NCBI RefSeq assembly: GCF_014201715.1
Contig: NZ_JACHFD010000002.1
Coordinates: forward strand, 1-64,000
Direction: 5' to 3'
Length of the DNA: 64,000 nt
DNA from: Haloferula luteola
GTDB taxonomy: Bacteria > Verrucomicrobiota > Verrucomicrobiia > Verrucomicrobiales > Akkermansiaceae
Below, piece by piece: positions 52,148 through 62,434 of this stretch. The notes under the pieces were generated by a model, which saw only the letters and a list, made by a program, of their open reading frames with translations, was not told the origin of the DNA and searched no databases. The position numbers and the translations under genes are program-made. Within the stretch, counting starts at the first letter, position 1. The number at the start of each line of letters is the position of its first letter.

Positions 52148-52900
52148 ATGTCCCTCGTCATCACCGACCTCCACGCCCAACTCGAAGACGGCACCGAAAT
52201 CCTCAAAGGCGTCACCCTGGAAATCCCAGCCGGTGAAGTTCACGCCATCATGGGCCCGAACGGCTCCGGAAAATCGACCCTCTCCAAAGTCATCTCAGGC
52301 CACGAAGGCTACGAGGTGACCGCCGGTTCGGTGACTCTCGATGGCGAGGACATCCTCGAAATGAGCATCGACGAGCGTTCTCGCGCTGGCGTCTTCCTCG
52401 CCTTCCAATATCCGGCCGAAGTTCCCGGCGTTTCGAATGCCAACTTCATCCGCGCTGCCCTCCAAGCCCGCCTGCCCAAAGGACAGGAGCTGGATGCCGT
52501 CGCCTACTACAAGTCCCTCTACGAAAAGATGGACCTGCTCGAAATGGATCGAAAATTCACCGCCCGCGCCGTCAACGAGGGCTTCTCCGGCGGCGAGAAG
52601 AAGCGCAATGAGATCCTCCAGATGCTGATGCTCGAACCGAAGTACTGCATCCTCGACGAAACCGACTCCGGCCTCGATATCGACGCCCTCAAAATCGTCG
52701 CCAAGGGCGTCAACGCCATGCGCTCCACCGATCGCGGCATGCTGCTGATCACCCACTACCAACGGCTTCTCGATTACATCAAGCCCGACGTCGTCCATGT
52801 CATGTCCGCAGGCCGGATCGTCAAAACCGGCGGACCCGAGCTCGCCCTTGAGCTCGAAGAAAAAGGCTACGACTTCCTCAAGGAACTTACCGTCGCCTGA
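52148..52900 (+). CDS. sufC: Fe-S cluster assembly ATPase SufC
   Basis: The ATPase of the SufBCD scaffold for building iron-sulphur clusters in the cytoplasm. 250 residues, standard length. Walker A is GPNGSGKS (36-43), the signature [15 protein letters not shown], Walker [18 protein letters not shown] and the H-loop [12 protein letters not shown], all SufC-typical. sufB and sufD follow. It is only 26 bases after the Fur-family gene. Confidence 0.97.
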   Translation: MSLVITDLHAQLEDGTEILKGVTLEIPAGEVHAIMGPNGSGKSTLSKVISGHEGYEVTAGSVTLDGEDILEMSIDERSRAGVFLAFQYPAEVPGVSNANFIRAALQARLPKGQELDAVAYYKSLYEKMDLLEMDRKFTARAVNEGFSGGEKKRNEILQMLMLEPKYCILDETDSGLDIDALKIVAKGVNAMRSTDRGMLLITHYQRLLDYIKPDVVHVMSAGRIVKTGGPELALELEEKGYDFLKELTVA

Positions 52901-52952
52901 ACCGTGGCGGCGGAACGCATCCGCCACGCCGAAACTCCAACTCCCGGCATCC

Positions 52953-54389
52953 ATGTCTTACGATTCTTCCACCACCATCGACCAGGAAACGCAAACCGCG
53001 ATCGACATCGACCGCAGCAAGGGGGACTTCAAATTCCCCGAGCGCCACAAATACGATGCCGGTCGTGGCCTGACCGAACGCACAGTCGATTACATCAGCG
53101 ACGTCAAACAAGATCCCGAGTGGGTCCGCGAGTTCCGCCAAAAGGCACTCAAGGTGTTCCTCGAAAAACCCATGCCCACCAACTGGGCGACCAAGGACCT
53201 TGAGAACATCGATTTCGACAACATTCGCTACTATCTCTCCGACGGAGAGAAACCGAAGCGCTCCTGGGACGAAGTCCCTGAAGAAGTCCTCAAGACCTTC
53301 GACCGCCTTGGCATTCCCGAACAGGAACGAGCATTTCTGGCCGGGGTCGAGGCTCAATACGACTCCGAGGCTGCTTACTCCAACATGAAGGAGGAGCTCA
53401 CCCAGCAAGGAGTGATCTTCGTCAACTCCACCGAAGGTCTCAAGGAATACGAAGAGGTATTCCGCCCCTGGTTCGGCAAGGTCATCCCCACGGGTGACAA
53501 CAAGTTCTCCGCCCTCAACAGCGCTGTCTTTTCTGGTGGCTCCTTCATCTACATTCCCAAGGGAGTGAAGCTGAAGCAGCCCTTGCAGGCCTATTTCCGC
53601 ATCAACTCGGAATCCTTTGGGCAATTCGAACGCACCCTCATCATTGCCGACGAAGGAGCTGAAGTCATGTACATGGAAGGCTGCACCGCTCCCAAGTTCG
53701 AGACCTCCACTCTCCACTCCGCGGTGGTCGAGCTGGTGGCCTTGAAAGGTGCTAAAATCCAATACGTCACAGTCCAAAACTGGAGCAGTAACGTCTACAA
53801 CTTGGTCACCAAACGGGGCCTTGCGATGGAAGACGCCGAGGTCCGCTGGATTGACTGCAACATCGGCAGCCGCCTCACCATGAAATACCCCGGTGTCATC
53901 ATGAAAGGCGAGCGCGCCCGCGGTGAGGTCATTTCCATCGCCCTGGCCAATTCCGGCCAGCATCAGGACACTGGCGCCAAAATGATCCACGCCGCCAACC
54001 ACACGACCTCCAACGTGGTCTCCAAGTCCATCTCCGTCGGCGAGGGTCGCTCAACCTATCGCGGTCAGGTTCACATTCCCAAACACCTCAAAGGCTGCAA
54101 AAACAACACCGAGTGTGACGCCTTGCTCATCAACACCAAGAGCCGTACCGACACCTATCCGGCCATCACCGTGAAGGGCAATCAACACGCCACCCAACAC
54201 GAGGCGAGTGTCTCTCAGGTGTCGGAAGAAATGCTCTTCTACATGCAGCAACGCGGGATCGACGAAGGCCACGCCATGTCCCTCGCCGTCAACGGCTTCA
54301 TCAACGACCTCGTCCGTGAGTTCCCCATGGAATACTCCGTCGAACTCAAACGACTCATCGACCTCGAAATGGAGGGCTCGGTTGGCTGA
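52953..54389 (+). CDS. sufB: Fe-S cluster assembly scaffold SufB
   Basis: The main scaffold subunit on which clusters form. 478 residues with the SufB core: [20 protein letters not shown] (split around the conserved Gly-Gly), [39 protein letters not shown] and [11 protein letters not shown] with the conserved cysteine. The ATG at 52953 gives the usual N-terminus. It sits between sufC and sufD with gaps of about 50 bases. Confidence 0.97.
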   Translation: MSYDSSTTIDQETQTAIDIDRSKGDFKFPERHKYDAGRGLTERTVDYISDVKQDPEWVREFRQKALKVFLEKPMPTNWATKDLENIDFDNIRYYLSDGEKPKRSWDEVPEEVLKTFDRLGIPEQERAFLAGVEAQYDSEAAYSNMKEELTQQGVIFVNSTEGLKEYEEVFRPWFGKVIPTGDNKFSALNSAVFSGGSFIYIPKGVKLKQPLQAYFRINSESFGQFERTLIIADEGAEVMYMEGCTAPKFETSTLHSAVVELVALKGAKIQYVTVQNWSSNVYNLVTKRGLAMEDAEVRWIDCNIGSRLTMKYPGVIMKGERARGEVISIALANSGQHQDTGAKMIHAANHTTSNVVSKSISVGEGRSTYRGQVHIPKHLKGCKNNTECDALLINTKSRTDTYPAITVKGNQHATQHEASVSQVSEEMLFYMQQRGIDEGHAMSLAVNGFINDLVREFPMEYSVELKRLIDLEMEGSVG

Positions 54390-54434
54390 TCTTCAGTCGC
54401 TCAATTGCTCCCCGTTCACGGATCCCATTTTCCC

Positions 54435-55748
54435 ATGTCCGCCACTCTGGAACCCACCGCCTCCATCCTCGATCTCGCCCCGGAAACCGCCCCGGACCTT
54501 CCCGCTTGGTTCGCCGAGCGGCAACGTGCCGCATGGCAGCGCTTTCTTGAGACGCCCGCGCCCACTCGCCGGGACGAAACCTGGCGCTTTTCCAACCTCA
54601 AGCAGCTCGACTTCTCTTCCTACCTCGCCGACGTCCCCGTCCCGGAAGATACCGGATCGATCATCGAAACTTCGGTGGGAGTCGAATCCCCGGCGGCGAA
54701 ATATATTTTCGTCAACGAGACCTTGATTGAGATCGACTCCAAGTTGCCGGAGAACGTCATCTGCCTGCCACTCGCTGAAGCTCTCCTCCTGCATCCGGAT
54801 CTCGTCGAAAAGACCTTCATGCTGCAGGACACCCGTCTCGGCTCGGCCAAGTGGGCGGCCCTCCATGAAGCACGGGTCTCCAATGGCCTTTTCGTGCACG
54901 TGCCCGATGGCGTCGAAGTGGAAGGGACCATTGAAGTCTTCCACTGGCTGGCTGGCGATCGAGCCGCCATCTTTCCCCACACCTTGATCGTCACCGGGGC
55001 GCAATCGAAGGTCCGCGTCATCGACTATTTTCAATCCGCCGAGTCGGAGCAGGAAGGACTTTGCATTGCCTTCAACGACCTCTGTGCAGGCCCCGGCTCG
55101 AAGCTCGACTACCTCGCGATCCAAGCCTTCAACGAGAAAACTCGGGTCATTCAGATCAATGAAACCGGCGTTGCGAAAGAAGCCTCGGCGACCGGCTTCA
55201 TCCTCAACACGGGAGCCGCTTGGGCCCGCAATGAGGCCATGTCCCGCCTTACCGGGGAAGGATCTCGTTCCGACATGCTCAGCGTCAGCGTTCCCGCCCG
55301 CGAGCAGGAATTCGACCAGCGCACCTTCCAGCACCACGTTTCTCCCGGTGCTACCAGTGATCTGCTCTACAAGAACTCCCTCTACGATCGCGCCCGCACC
55401 ATTTTCTCCGGGCTGATCTTTGTCGACGAAGGCGCCCATCGCACGGACGCCTATCAGACCTGCCGGAATCTCTTCATGAGCGAAGATGCCGAGGCCCATT
55501 CCATGCCGGGTCTCGAAATCAATGCAGATGACGTGAAATGCTCCCATGGCAGCACCAGCGCCCAGATCAGCGAGGAGGAGATCTTCTACCTGCGTGCCCG
55601 AGGCATCGACCCTCATCGCGCTCGCCAACTCATCGCCCGCGGATTCTCCGTGGAAGTGATCGAGCGTCTCGGAGACGAAAAAGTTGAAGAAACGGTGCTC
55701 CGCTTCCTCGACGACAAGTTTTCGCGCATCGCCGGCGGCGGCGCCTGA
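54435..55748 (+). CDS. sufD: Fe-S cluster assembly protein SufD
   Basis: The SufB paralogue that completes the SufBC2D complex and helps iron entry. 437 residues; the N-terminus (WFAERQRAAWQRFLETPAP, RDETWRFSNLKQLDF) and the C-terminal core (QRTFQHHVSPGATSDLLYKN, SGLIFVDEGAHRTDAYQT, CSHGSTSAQISEEEIFYLRA, RARQLIARGF) are SufD hallmarks. The His in HVSP and in SHGS match conserved residues. It ends the suf operon; no sufS, sufE or sufU follows in the window. Confidence 0.96.
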   Translation: MSATLEPTASILDLAPETAPDLPAWFAERQRAAWQRFLETPAPTRRDETWRFSNLKQLDFSSYLADVPVPEDTGSIIETSVGVESPAAKYIFVNETLIEIDSKLPENVICLPLAEALLLHPDLVEKTFMLQDTRLGSAKWAALHEARVSNGLFVHVPDGVEVEGTIEVFHWLAGDRAAIFPHTLIVTGAQSKVRVIDYFQSAESEQEGLCIAFNDLCAGPGSKLDYLAIQAFNEKTRVIQINETGVAKEASATGFILNTGAAWARNEAMSRLTGEGSRSDMLSVSVPAREQEFDQRTFQHHVSPGATSDLLYKNSLYDRARTIFSGLIFVDEGAHRTDAYQTCRNLFMSEDAEAHSMPGLEINADDVKCSHGSTSAQISEEEIFYLRARGIDPHRARQLIARGFSVEVIERLGDEKVEETVLRFLDDKFSRIAGGGA

Positions 55749-55766
55749 ATCCGCCAATCTTTCCGT

Positions 55767-55828
55767 CCGCGGTGGGCCCATTCACCGCGGCGAAAGTCAT
55801 TCTCAGCGCGGGATGAAAGCGATCCCGC
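55767..55828 (+). terminator. Two hairpins after the suf operon
   Basis: CCGCGGTG (55767-55774) pairs perfectly with CACCGCGG (55783-55790), and GCGGGAT (55808-55814) with ATCCCGC (55822-55828). They follow the sufD stop by 18 bases. Neither has a U-tract, so they may end transcription or protect the 3' end. Confidence 0.5.
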
Positions 55829-55876
55829 AGCCCGATCGTAGGGTGGTTCCGCCGAACCCAGCGGCCACCCAAGATC

Positions 55877-57973
55877 ATGCTTCCCAGCACCTGCCCGAAC
55901 GTTTCGCGCGCCCTGCTTCTTGGGCTCGCCACCTTTCTGAACTGCCTACCGACCTCCGCCGCGACCGCTCCGGACCTTCACCAAGCGGGGCCGCCGGTTC
56001 ATCGGCCAGACCGCGGGCTGGATTGGCCCGATGGCCAAGCCCTGCCCACGTTCGCCCAACCCGCCGAAGATCTGGACGCACTCATGGTGCAGCAACTCGC
56101 CCCAGACGAGCAGATCACTTTTTCCGCCTTCCAAGGCTTGGTCAATCGTACCCAACCCCGCTTTATCCTCCTTGATGAACGTGCCGGAGAAGGTCGCGAC
56201 ACCTGGCTCCAAACCAAGGGAATGGATGTCCGTCACTTCCATCTCCACGCCAAAGACAAACGCTTTGGCCTGATCGCCAAATATGCCACGGAATTGCGAG
56301 GGGTCGTGCTTTACGATCCCTCCCGGAGTCCCCATTTCCGGAATCTCGCGGGGACGGTTGCCGGCTTGGAACAAGCCCTTCCCGTCACTCCCGAAATTCT
56401 CCGCGAACTCCTCTCGGCAGGCTGGGATCCTAAAATCCTCGTTGATCTAACGGAGCTTCCTTTCACCACCTCCCGCGAGATCTACCAGCATCTCATCGAG
56501 AACTACTGGGAGAGATGCAACAAGCGCCTGATCATCAGCGCCCGTCCGGAAGATCACGGGGACCTCCATCACACCCGAGATCTCGCCGCCGCCTGCGGCG
56601 CGGCGGTCATTTGGTTGGACCCTCGCAACTCCCAGGAAAGAAAAGACCTCGGCCGCTTCTTTCAGGACATGAAGCCAGGCCATGCCATCGCTCTCGGCTG
56701 GTACAGCACCGAACGCTCGGGCATCACGGCCGCCTCAGAATATGGAATCGGCACGATGCCCGCCGACTTCTTCAATGGTGCCACGGTTTTTTCCGGTGGC
56801 CCCCGCGAGATCCATGTTCCTCCTGTGCCCAAAATGCCCCTTCTGGAAAATAAGGTGTACGTGGCCATGTTCATCAGCGATGGTGACAACATCCAGTATG
56901 TTCAGCACGCGATGCGAAGCTTCTGGGACCAGGGCGCCAACTTGCGCGGAAAGGTGCCCATGAATTGGACCATTGCCCCCGGATTGGTCGATATCGCCCC
57001 GGGGATGCTCAACTACTACTACGAAACCTCGACCCCCATGGAGTGCTTCGTCTCCGGCCCCTCAGGGATGGGCTACCTCATCCCCTTCAATACCCTCAAG
57101 GAAGAGGGAGCGGACGTGGGAGCCACCACCACACAACGGGAGCGGATGGACGGCTACACCCGCATGACCGGCAACTACATGGAACGCGCAGGCCTCCGAG
57201 TCACCACCATCTGGGATGATGCCACTCCGGATCAACGCGCCTCCTACGCCGAAAATTGCCGACAACTTTACGGACTCACCGTTCAGAACTTCCGCGACGT
57301 CCCCTCCGTCGCCAGCAGCGTAGAGGAGAAGCGACTCCGATTCGAAAAACTCGGCATCCCCTATGCTGGATCCTACGACCACATTCATGGCGACCTCACC
57401 CGCGCCATTGGCCGCTGGAATGGCAAGGAACCTCTATTCCTCGCCTACCAAATGGACGTCTGGCACGAAATGAAGCCTCAGCGTATTCTCGATCTCTATC
57501 ACAACCTTCAGAAAGAATTCCCTGATCAGGTCGAATTCGTGCGTGCGGATCACTACTTCAATCTTCGAAACCAAGCCGAAGGCATTGCCTACAACCTCTG
57601 CATGGATCCCGAAACCACTGTCCGCTCCACCAGCGGCGATGGCACCACCGCCACCGATGGAACATCCCAAACCGAATGGACCAGCACCGTGCAGGAGCCT
57701 TGGATCGGACTGGACTTTGGATCCCCGCGCACCCTTCGCCGCTACCTCGTGCGCCATCTCCCTCACGAGGCCCGCGCGGCGAGCCTCGCCCTCCAAGTGA
57801 GTGAGGACGGAAAACGCTGGAATACGGTCGATACTCGCTTGGAAATCGAAGGCCCCGTCGATGATGTCGAGATCCCCCCCGTGCGCACCCGATACGCTCG
57901 TCTCCGCCTCGCACCCACGGCCAAAGGTCGAGCCGTGGGCATCGGAGATCTCGAGGTCTATGGCACTCGCTGA
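55877..57973 (+). CDS. Secreted GxGYxYP-family putative glycoside hydrolase with C-terminal discoidin-like domain
   Basis: A 698-residue exported protein. The signal peptide (about 10-28, SRALLLGLATFLNCLPTSAA) is followed by the GxGYxYP N-terminal region (MVQQLAPDEQITFSAFQGLV, RFILLDERAGE, VVLYDPS). The main domain (about 300-560) carries YVAMFISDGDNIQYVQH and the family motif as GPSGMGYLIP, where the consensus has YxYP and here reads YLIP. The last ~125 residues look like a discoidin/F5-8C domain (WIGLDFGSPRTLRRYLVRH, ALQVSEDGKRWNTV). The family is a predicted carbohydrate-active enzyme; the substrate is unknown. It stands alone and converges on the next gene with a 17-base gap. Confidence 0.85.
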   Translation: MLPSTCPNVSRALLLGLATFLNCLPTSAATAPDLHQAGPPVHRPDRGLDWPDGQALPTFAQPAEDLDALMVQQLAPDEQITFSAFQGLVNRTQPRFILLDERAGEGRDTWLQTKGMDVRHFHLHAKDKRFGLIAKYATELRGVVLYDPSRSPHFRNLAGTVAGLEQALPVTPEILRELLSAGWDPKILVDLTELPFTTSREIYQHLIENYWERCNKRLIISARPEDHGDLHHTRDLAAACGAAVIWLDPRNSQERKDLGRFFQDMKPGHAIALGWYSTERSGITAASEYGIGTMPADFFNGATVFSGGPREIHVPPVPKMPLLENKVYVAMFISDGDNIQYVQHAMRSFWDQGANLRGKVPMNWTIAPGLVDIAPGMLNYYYETSTPMECFVSGPSGMGYLIPFNTLKEEGADVGATTTQRERMDGYTRMTGNYMERAGLRVTTIWDDATPDQRASYAENCRQLYGLTVQNFRDVPSVASSVEEKRLRFEKLGIPYAGSYDHIHGDLTRAIGRWNGKEPLFLAYQMDVWHEMKPQRILDLYHNLQKEFPDQVEFVRADHYFNLRNQAEGIAYNLCMDPETTVRSTSGDGTTATDGTSQTEWTSTVQEPWIGLDFGSPRTLRRYLVRHLPHEARAASLALQVSEDGKRWNTVDTRLEIEGPVDDVEIPPVRTRYARLRLAPTAKGRAVGIGDLEVYGTR

Positions 57974-57990
57974 ACGCCGGATTTCTCACG

Positions 57991-60576
57991 TCACCCTTCC
58001 CACTCGACCTGAGCAGGAATAGGCGGCGGCTCGCTCCCTGCCCGCCGCCGGTCAAAGGTCGCCTTCACTCGTTGCGACATCAGCATGTAGGCACTCCACA
58101 ATACCAACGTGCCGACTCCCCGCCCAAGATCCCCGGTGGCACTCGTGTCCGATTCCATCCCGTCCAGTCCCGTTTCCAATTGGATCAACACGCTGCCGGC
58201 GATCGTACCCACCACTCCCACCACAAGATACACATAGGGAAAAGAAGTCCGCCTCTGAATGAGCAGCACCAGTAGCAATACCTGAATCACGAAAACAAAC
58301 GCGTTCAGAAAGGCCCCGCTGGCAATGTAAAGGCGCCATCCCCCAAACCCGCTTTCAGCCTGAAGGATCGGAGCAGCATCCTGGAGAATCGTGTAAAACG
58401 ACCCCACATGGATCAAGGACACGAAGGGGCCGATCACCACACCAATCGTTGGTAGCACAAGCCAGCCCGAAATCCCGACGGGAGCGTCGTCCGTCGCCTC
58501 CCGCCCAAGCGGATCCCAAAACCACAGCGCGAGACCCACCAGCACTCCCAGCAGGCTCCCCACCAGCGCTCCTCCGGCAAAAATCATTTTGCCCAGCCCC
58601 ACGTCGCTCTCCACACCCTCCGCGATCGCCGCCTCATTTTGATCCACGACGGACTCGTCCGTATGCCAAATCTGAAACGGCAGGTTGTCCTCGACGCGCT
58701 TCATCGATTTCACAAAACCTCGGAATTTCGTCGACTTGACGACTCCTGACCGGGACTCAAACCGATGATCGAGGATCACCCTCCTGCCCTCCTTCTGGAC
58801 TACCCCTTGATAGACAAACGCCGGATCCTCAATGACATCTTCAGATTCCTCCACCTGCCACTCCTCAGGCAGGTCGACCTCGATCCGCTCGTGAAACTTC
58901 AAAGGATACTCTTGCGCATACAGAGAGGAGCGATTCTCCATCGCCGGAAACCTCAAACGCGACCGAAGACAGACGGGAGAAATCCAAGCATTCCACTTCG
59001 AGGCATCCTCATCCCGTTGCCAGAACTCCGGCAACTCGTAGTGCTCAATCACTTCGATGCGGTTGAGCGTCTCATCGTCATTCACTTCCACCGTTTCTGA
59101 AGCTTCAATCCCAACCCAACTCGTGGCATAAAAATCCCGATATTCTTGGGTGACCTTTTCACGCGACCGTTCGGAAAGATAGGAACGCAACGAATCGGCT
59201 TCCGCACCCGTCGCCACGGTCACCACCCTCAATCGGGCTCCGCCTTGCTTGCTCAAGACCGTGAAATGTTCCTCCACGTCAATCCCATCCACCTGTTCTC
59301 CCCGGGGTTCCACCTGCGTCAGGTCTTCCTCGCCATGGCGGACCACAAAAGCCTTCCCGTAGTTCGGCGTGAACATCTCTGCCAAAGGTCCCCGCCGATA
59401 GGTAGCCGTCGGATCAAGCCAGTAATCCTTCCCCCCATGATGCAGGCACACCACAAAGTGATCAAATGCCCCGTGACCGGGCAAATAACTCTCCACACCC
59501 CTCCGTCGGCTGGAATTCACAAGGGCAGGTGAGGCATCATACCCCAGCTCTTTCAGCATGGCCAAAGTCAGCATGCCCTTATCCTTGCAGTCGCCAAATC
59601 GCCTTCGGCAAATCTCCTCAAGTCGATAAGGCTCATGAGTATGCTCCCCAAAAAAGCTGCCAAGGTAGCGGATGTTCTTCTGAACCCAGCGCAACACGGA
59701 GAGAATCTTCTGCTCATCGTCCCCAGGCATGTCTCGAATCGATTCGCACACCTCCGCCACTTCCTTCGGCAAAGCCTCTGACTTAGAAAACAGTGGATGG
59801 GCCCACTCCCCAAAGGCTTCCCAACTCGGATAATCGGAAACCTCCCACCACGGATAGTCAAAGACCCAAACGGGCGTTCCTTCCTCAGGGTTCCACGCCG
59901 CCACCTCTTGGTCCTCCCACAACAACTGCTTGAGCTCCCCTCGTTGACTCTGCTGCAAGCCTGTCACTTCCGGGCCGTGGAACTTCCATGCAAGTTTCCG
60001 CTTTTCAGGATCCCATACGATGCTGCGACTCAAATGGTCGACCGGAGTTCCAAATCCTAACCGCTGGAAATGATGAACATGCCCGCCAAAAACCGGATTG
60101 GCCCCTCGGATACTGAAGGCATAGCTCAAAACATCCCCCGGCCGTAAATCCTCCAGCACCACCAAGGCCGTCAAGGCGCCACTATACAGCTGCTCCTCCA
60201 TGCCCTCCTCACGGCGAAGAATTTGCACTTCGGCATCCGCCAAACGATCATCGATTTCTCCGTCACGCAAAATGGATAACTCGTGCAATTCCAGCACCTC
60301 ATACTCAGGCTGAAATTCGAAGGTGAGTTGGGAGTATTCCTCGACTCCCGACTCATTCAATAGGCCAACCACGTAACGTTCATATCTTTGCGCCTCTTCA
60401 AGATGCCTCTGCAAATCGACGAGGTAATAGTGCAGAGAACCGTCATCGTTCTCGCTTTTTTTCACCTCGCGGGATTGCACCCATTCAGGAGTCGGAGTTT
60501 TACCAACCATTTCCTCTGCCGGGCACAAAGTCGTCCCGACCAGAAACAAAAAGATCAACACCCACCAATCACGCAT
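57991..60576 (-). CDS. DUF3857-transglutaminase-DUF2569 membrane protein
   Basis: An 861-residue protein with signal peptide (MRDWWVLIFLFLVGTTLCPA). Residues ~30-240 match the DUF3857 beta domain. A transglutaminase-like core (~270-400) has Cys330 in FGDCKDKGMLTLAML, His373 in AFDHFVV and Asp388 in YWLDPT. From about 655 there are five or six transmembrane helices of DUF2569 type (GISGWLVLPTIGVVIGPFVS). The enzyme domain should face the periplasm. Function is unknown; related proteins may crosslink or cleave envelope proteins. A 365-base gap separates it from the divergent LuxR pair. Confidence 0.88.
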   Translation of the reverse strand: MRDWWVLIFLFLVGTTLCPAEEMVGKTPTPEWVQSREVKKSENDDGSLHYYLVDLQRHLEEAQRYERYVVGLLNESGVEEYSQLTFEFQPEYEVLELHELSILRDGEIDDRLADAEVQILRREEGMEEQLYSGALTALVVLEDLRPGDVLSYAFSIRGANPVFGGHVHHFQRLGFGTPVDHLSRSIVWDPEKRKLAWKFHGPEVTGLQQSQRGELKQLLWEDQEVAAWNPEEGTPVWVFDYPWWEVSDYPSWEAFGEWAHPLFSKSEALPKEVAEVCESIRDMPGDDEQKILSVLRWVQKNIRYLGSFFGEHTHEPYRLEEICRRRFGDCKDKGMLTLAMLKELGYDASPALVNSSRRRGVESYLPGHGAFDHFVVCLHHGGKDYWLDPTATYRRGPLAEMFTPNYGKAFVVRHGEEDLTQVEPRGEQVDGIDVEEHFTVLSKQGGARLRVVTVATGAEADSLRSYLSERSREKVTQEYRDFYATSWVGIEASETVEVNDDETLNRIEVIEHYELPEFWQRDEDASKWNAWISPVCLRSRLRFPAMENRSSLYAQEYPLKFHERIEVDLPEEWQVEESEDVIEDPAFVYQGVVQKEGRRVILDHRFESRSGVVKSTKFRGFVKSMKRVEDNLPFQIWHTDESVVDQNEAAIAEGVESDVGLGKMIFAGGALVGSLLGVLVGLALWFWDPLGREATDDAPVGISGWLVLPTIGVVIGPFVSLIHVGSFYTILQDAAPILQAESGFGGWRLYIASGAFLNAFVFVIQVLLLVLLIQRRTSFPYVYLVVGVVGTIAGSVLIQLETGLDGMESDTSATGDLGRGVGTLVLWSAYMLMSQRVKATFDRRRAGSEPPPIPAQVEWEG

Positions 60577-60941
60577 GCCATCCGACTAGGCCCCACCACG
60601 CTTTCCGGCAACCCTCATTTGCCTTCGCGCCCCCTTTCCAAAGCTTCTAACCCTCAAACTGACAAATACTCCCGTTGGCCCAGCGCATGGAAAAGAGAAA
60701 GCAATGGCACCGCAATACCCTTTCCACTGACGTGGACCAACGAGAGAAATTCCGTCACGGGGGAGACATGAAATCCCCCCGCGAACAACCGATGAAATCC
60801 AATCAGAACCCTTGTCTTCAGGAAAGCCCCCAAATCCTATCCCCCAAATCAGGGGGGCCATATGGGATTGCTGATCTCTTTGCCCATCTTCCCATGCATT
60901 GACTCTACCATGCATGTCTACCAAGCTTTTGGCTCGGGAAC
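60577..60941. other. Divergent promoter region with CCATGCAT repeats
   Basis: A 365-base gap with no convincing gene. CCATGCAT occurs at 60892-60899 and 60908-60915, 16 bases apart; each contains the palindrome ATGCAT. A CCCCC/GGGGG hairpin lies at about 60840-60857. The pair of repeats sits 27-50 bases before the first LuxR-type gene and may be its operator. Confidence 0.4.
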
Positions 60942-61505
60942 ATGAAGGGAGAGTCACGCCATTGGACGGAAGAGGAGGTGCGAGCCGTCGTTGGCATCCT
61001 CGGGCGCTCGGGGATTCGTCGCGATACCTTTGCCCAAAGATCGGAAAGACTCCTTTCCGAGTTGGCCGATTGGTTAGAAGCTGAGGGATGGCATACGAGC
61101 CATGGCCCTAGGGAAGTCATCCGGCGTGGAAGACCACGCGATCACGGAGATGAGAAATTCGATTGGCATGATGGTCCCTTAAGGTTCTCAGCCCATCGCA
61201 CCACACCGTTCTGCCCACGCAAAAGCACCCTCGCCTCCATCTTGCTCCGACAGTGCCCATGGCTGGCGGAAGCTCTCATAGCTCCTGAGGTCTCAGACGC
61301 TCCTCCTACCCGTGAAACCCGCCAAGCCCAAGTGCTGGCGAGCTTGATCGTCGGCCAAAGCCGCAAACAAATCGCGGAGCGTCTCGGCATTTCCATCAAC
61401 ACCGTCGCAGGATATGTGCGCGATCTCTACCGCGTTCACGGCGTATCCAGCCAAGCCCGATTGATCCAAAAGGCGTCCCGCCAATCTCTGAAGCCAAATT
61501 TGTGA
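60942..61505 (+). CDS. LuxR-type HTH regulator, short form
   Basis: A 187-residue regulator. The C-terminal LuxR helix-turn-helix (about 125-182) has RQAQVLASLIVGQSRKQIAE and LGISINTVAGYVRDLYRVHG. The N-terminal ~110 residues match no receiver, PAS or autoinducer domain. A short stretch (HRTTPFCPRK..LASILL..CPWL) is alignable with the region before the HTH in the next gene, so this looks like a shortened paralogue. Its stop overlaps the next start as GTGA, implying coupling. Confidence 0.82.
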   Translation: MKGESRHWTEEEVRAVVGILGRSGIRRDTFAQRSERLLSELADWLEAEGWHTSHGPREVIRRGRPRDHGDEKFDWHDGPLRFSAHRTTPFCPRKSTLASILLRQCPWLAEALIAPEVSDAPPTRETRQAQVLASLIVGQSRKQIAERLGISINTVAGYVRDLYRVHGVSSQARLIQKASRQSLKPNL

Positions 61506-62296
61506 AATACGATCCCCCCCAGTCCCGCCCCTCTCTCCCCCAACCCGATGTTGAAGCCATCCTTTCTCTCCTTTCCGAAACCTGCAAACTTCCCTCCCGC
61601 AATGCTCAGATCCGAACTTTAATGAATGGGCTCGTCCGGCTCATTGATGCCAAATCTTGGGTCTGGGGAGTGAGTGTCAGATTGGAGGCCGATTCACTGC
61701 CGACTTGGCTTCTCCACCTTTACGGGGGATTTGATGAAGAAAGTTATGCGAAGTTCGTTCGCGCCCAAGAACATCCCGACATGCAGTGGCTTACGGCTCC
61801 CTATGTCGAGTTGCTCATGCAAACGGATGGCCAGCTCACTCGAAGTCGCCAACAAACGGATCCCGACAATCTCTATCGCAAAAGCTCCGTAAGAGCACTC
61901 TGGGAAGCCGCAGGAGTCGAACCTGGACTCCTCTCCTGCAAGGTTCTCAACCCTTCCACAGTGAGCGGTGTTGCCATCTATCGCCGCCCCAAGGAGCCCC
62001 TTTTCGAAGAACGGGAGCGCCTGATCACCCACATTCTCCTCACCGAGGTTCCTTGGCTCCATCAGCCAACTCCCGAAGACGTGGGAGTGCCGGTTCGCAA
62101 ACTCAGCCCCCGCAGGCTCACCATTTGCAATCTCCTTGCCCAAGGCATGAGCCGGGCGGCGATCGCAGAACACCTCGGGATTAAGGAAAGCACCGTCAAC
62201 TCCTACACCAAGGAGATCTTCAAGGTGTTTGGTGTGCATTCCCAACCGGAGCTGATGACTCGGCTCCATGCCGACGATCATCCGGCGGATTCTTGA
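61502..62296 (+). CDS. LuxR-type HTH regulator, long form
   Basis: A 264-residue regulator starting at GTG 61502 inside the stop of the previous gene. The N-terminal ~190 residues are a predicted alpha/beta sensor region (RTLMNGLVRLIDAKSWVWGV, RRPKEPLFEERERLITHILL, EVPWLHQ), perhaps GAF-like. The LuxR HTH (about 200-255) has RRLTICNLLAQGMSRAAIAE and LGIKESTVNSYTKEIFKVFG. The ligand is unknown. It may act with the short paralogue as a heterodimer (inference). Confidence 0.85.
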   Translation: MKYDPPQSRPSLPQPDVEAILSLLSETCKLPSRNAQIRTLMNGLVRLIDAKSWVWGVSVRLEADSLPTWLLHLYGGFDEESYAKFVRAQEHPDMQWLTAPYVELLMQTDGQLTRSRQQTDPDNLYRKSSVRALWEAAGVEPGLLSCKVLNPSTVSGVAIYRRPKEPLFEERERLITHILLTEVPWLHQPTPEDVGVPVRKLSPRRLTICNLLAQGMSRAAIAEHLGIKESTVNSYTKEIFKVFGVHSQPELMTRLHADDHPADS

Positions 62297-62434
62297 GGCG
62301 CCGTTCGCCTCCGGAAAACAGTTCGAAGGAAATCGTCAGGTTCTGCTGGGAGCCGACACTTCAGAATGAACTCCGAATCTCCCTCCACCCCTGGGGCGAG
62401 ATTCGTGAATCCCTGAAATGTCACTCCCATGCTC

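Noticed and set aside
55767-55828. Paired perfect hairpins considered as a repeat element or CRISPR remnant
   Set aside because: The two stems differ in sequence and there is no repeat-spacer pattern; a transcript-end role is simpler.
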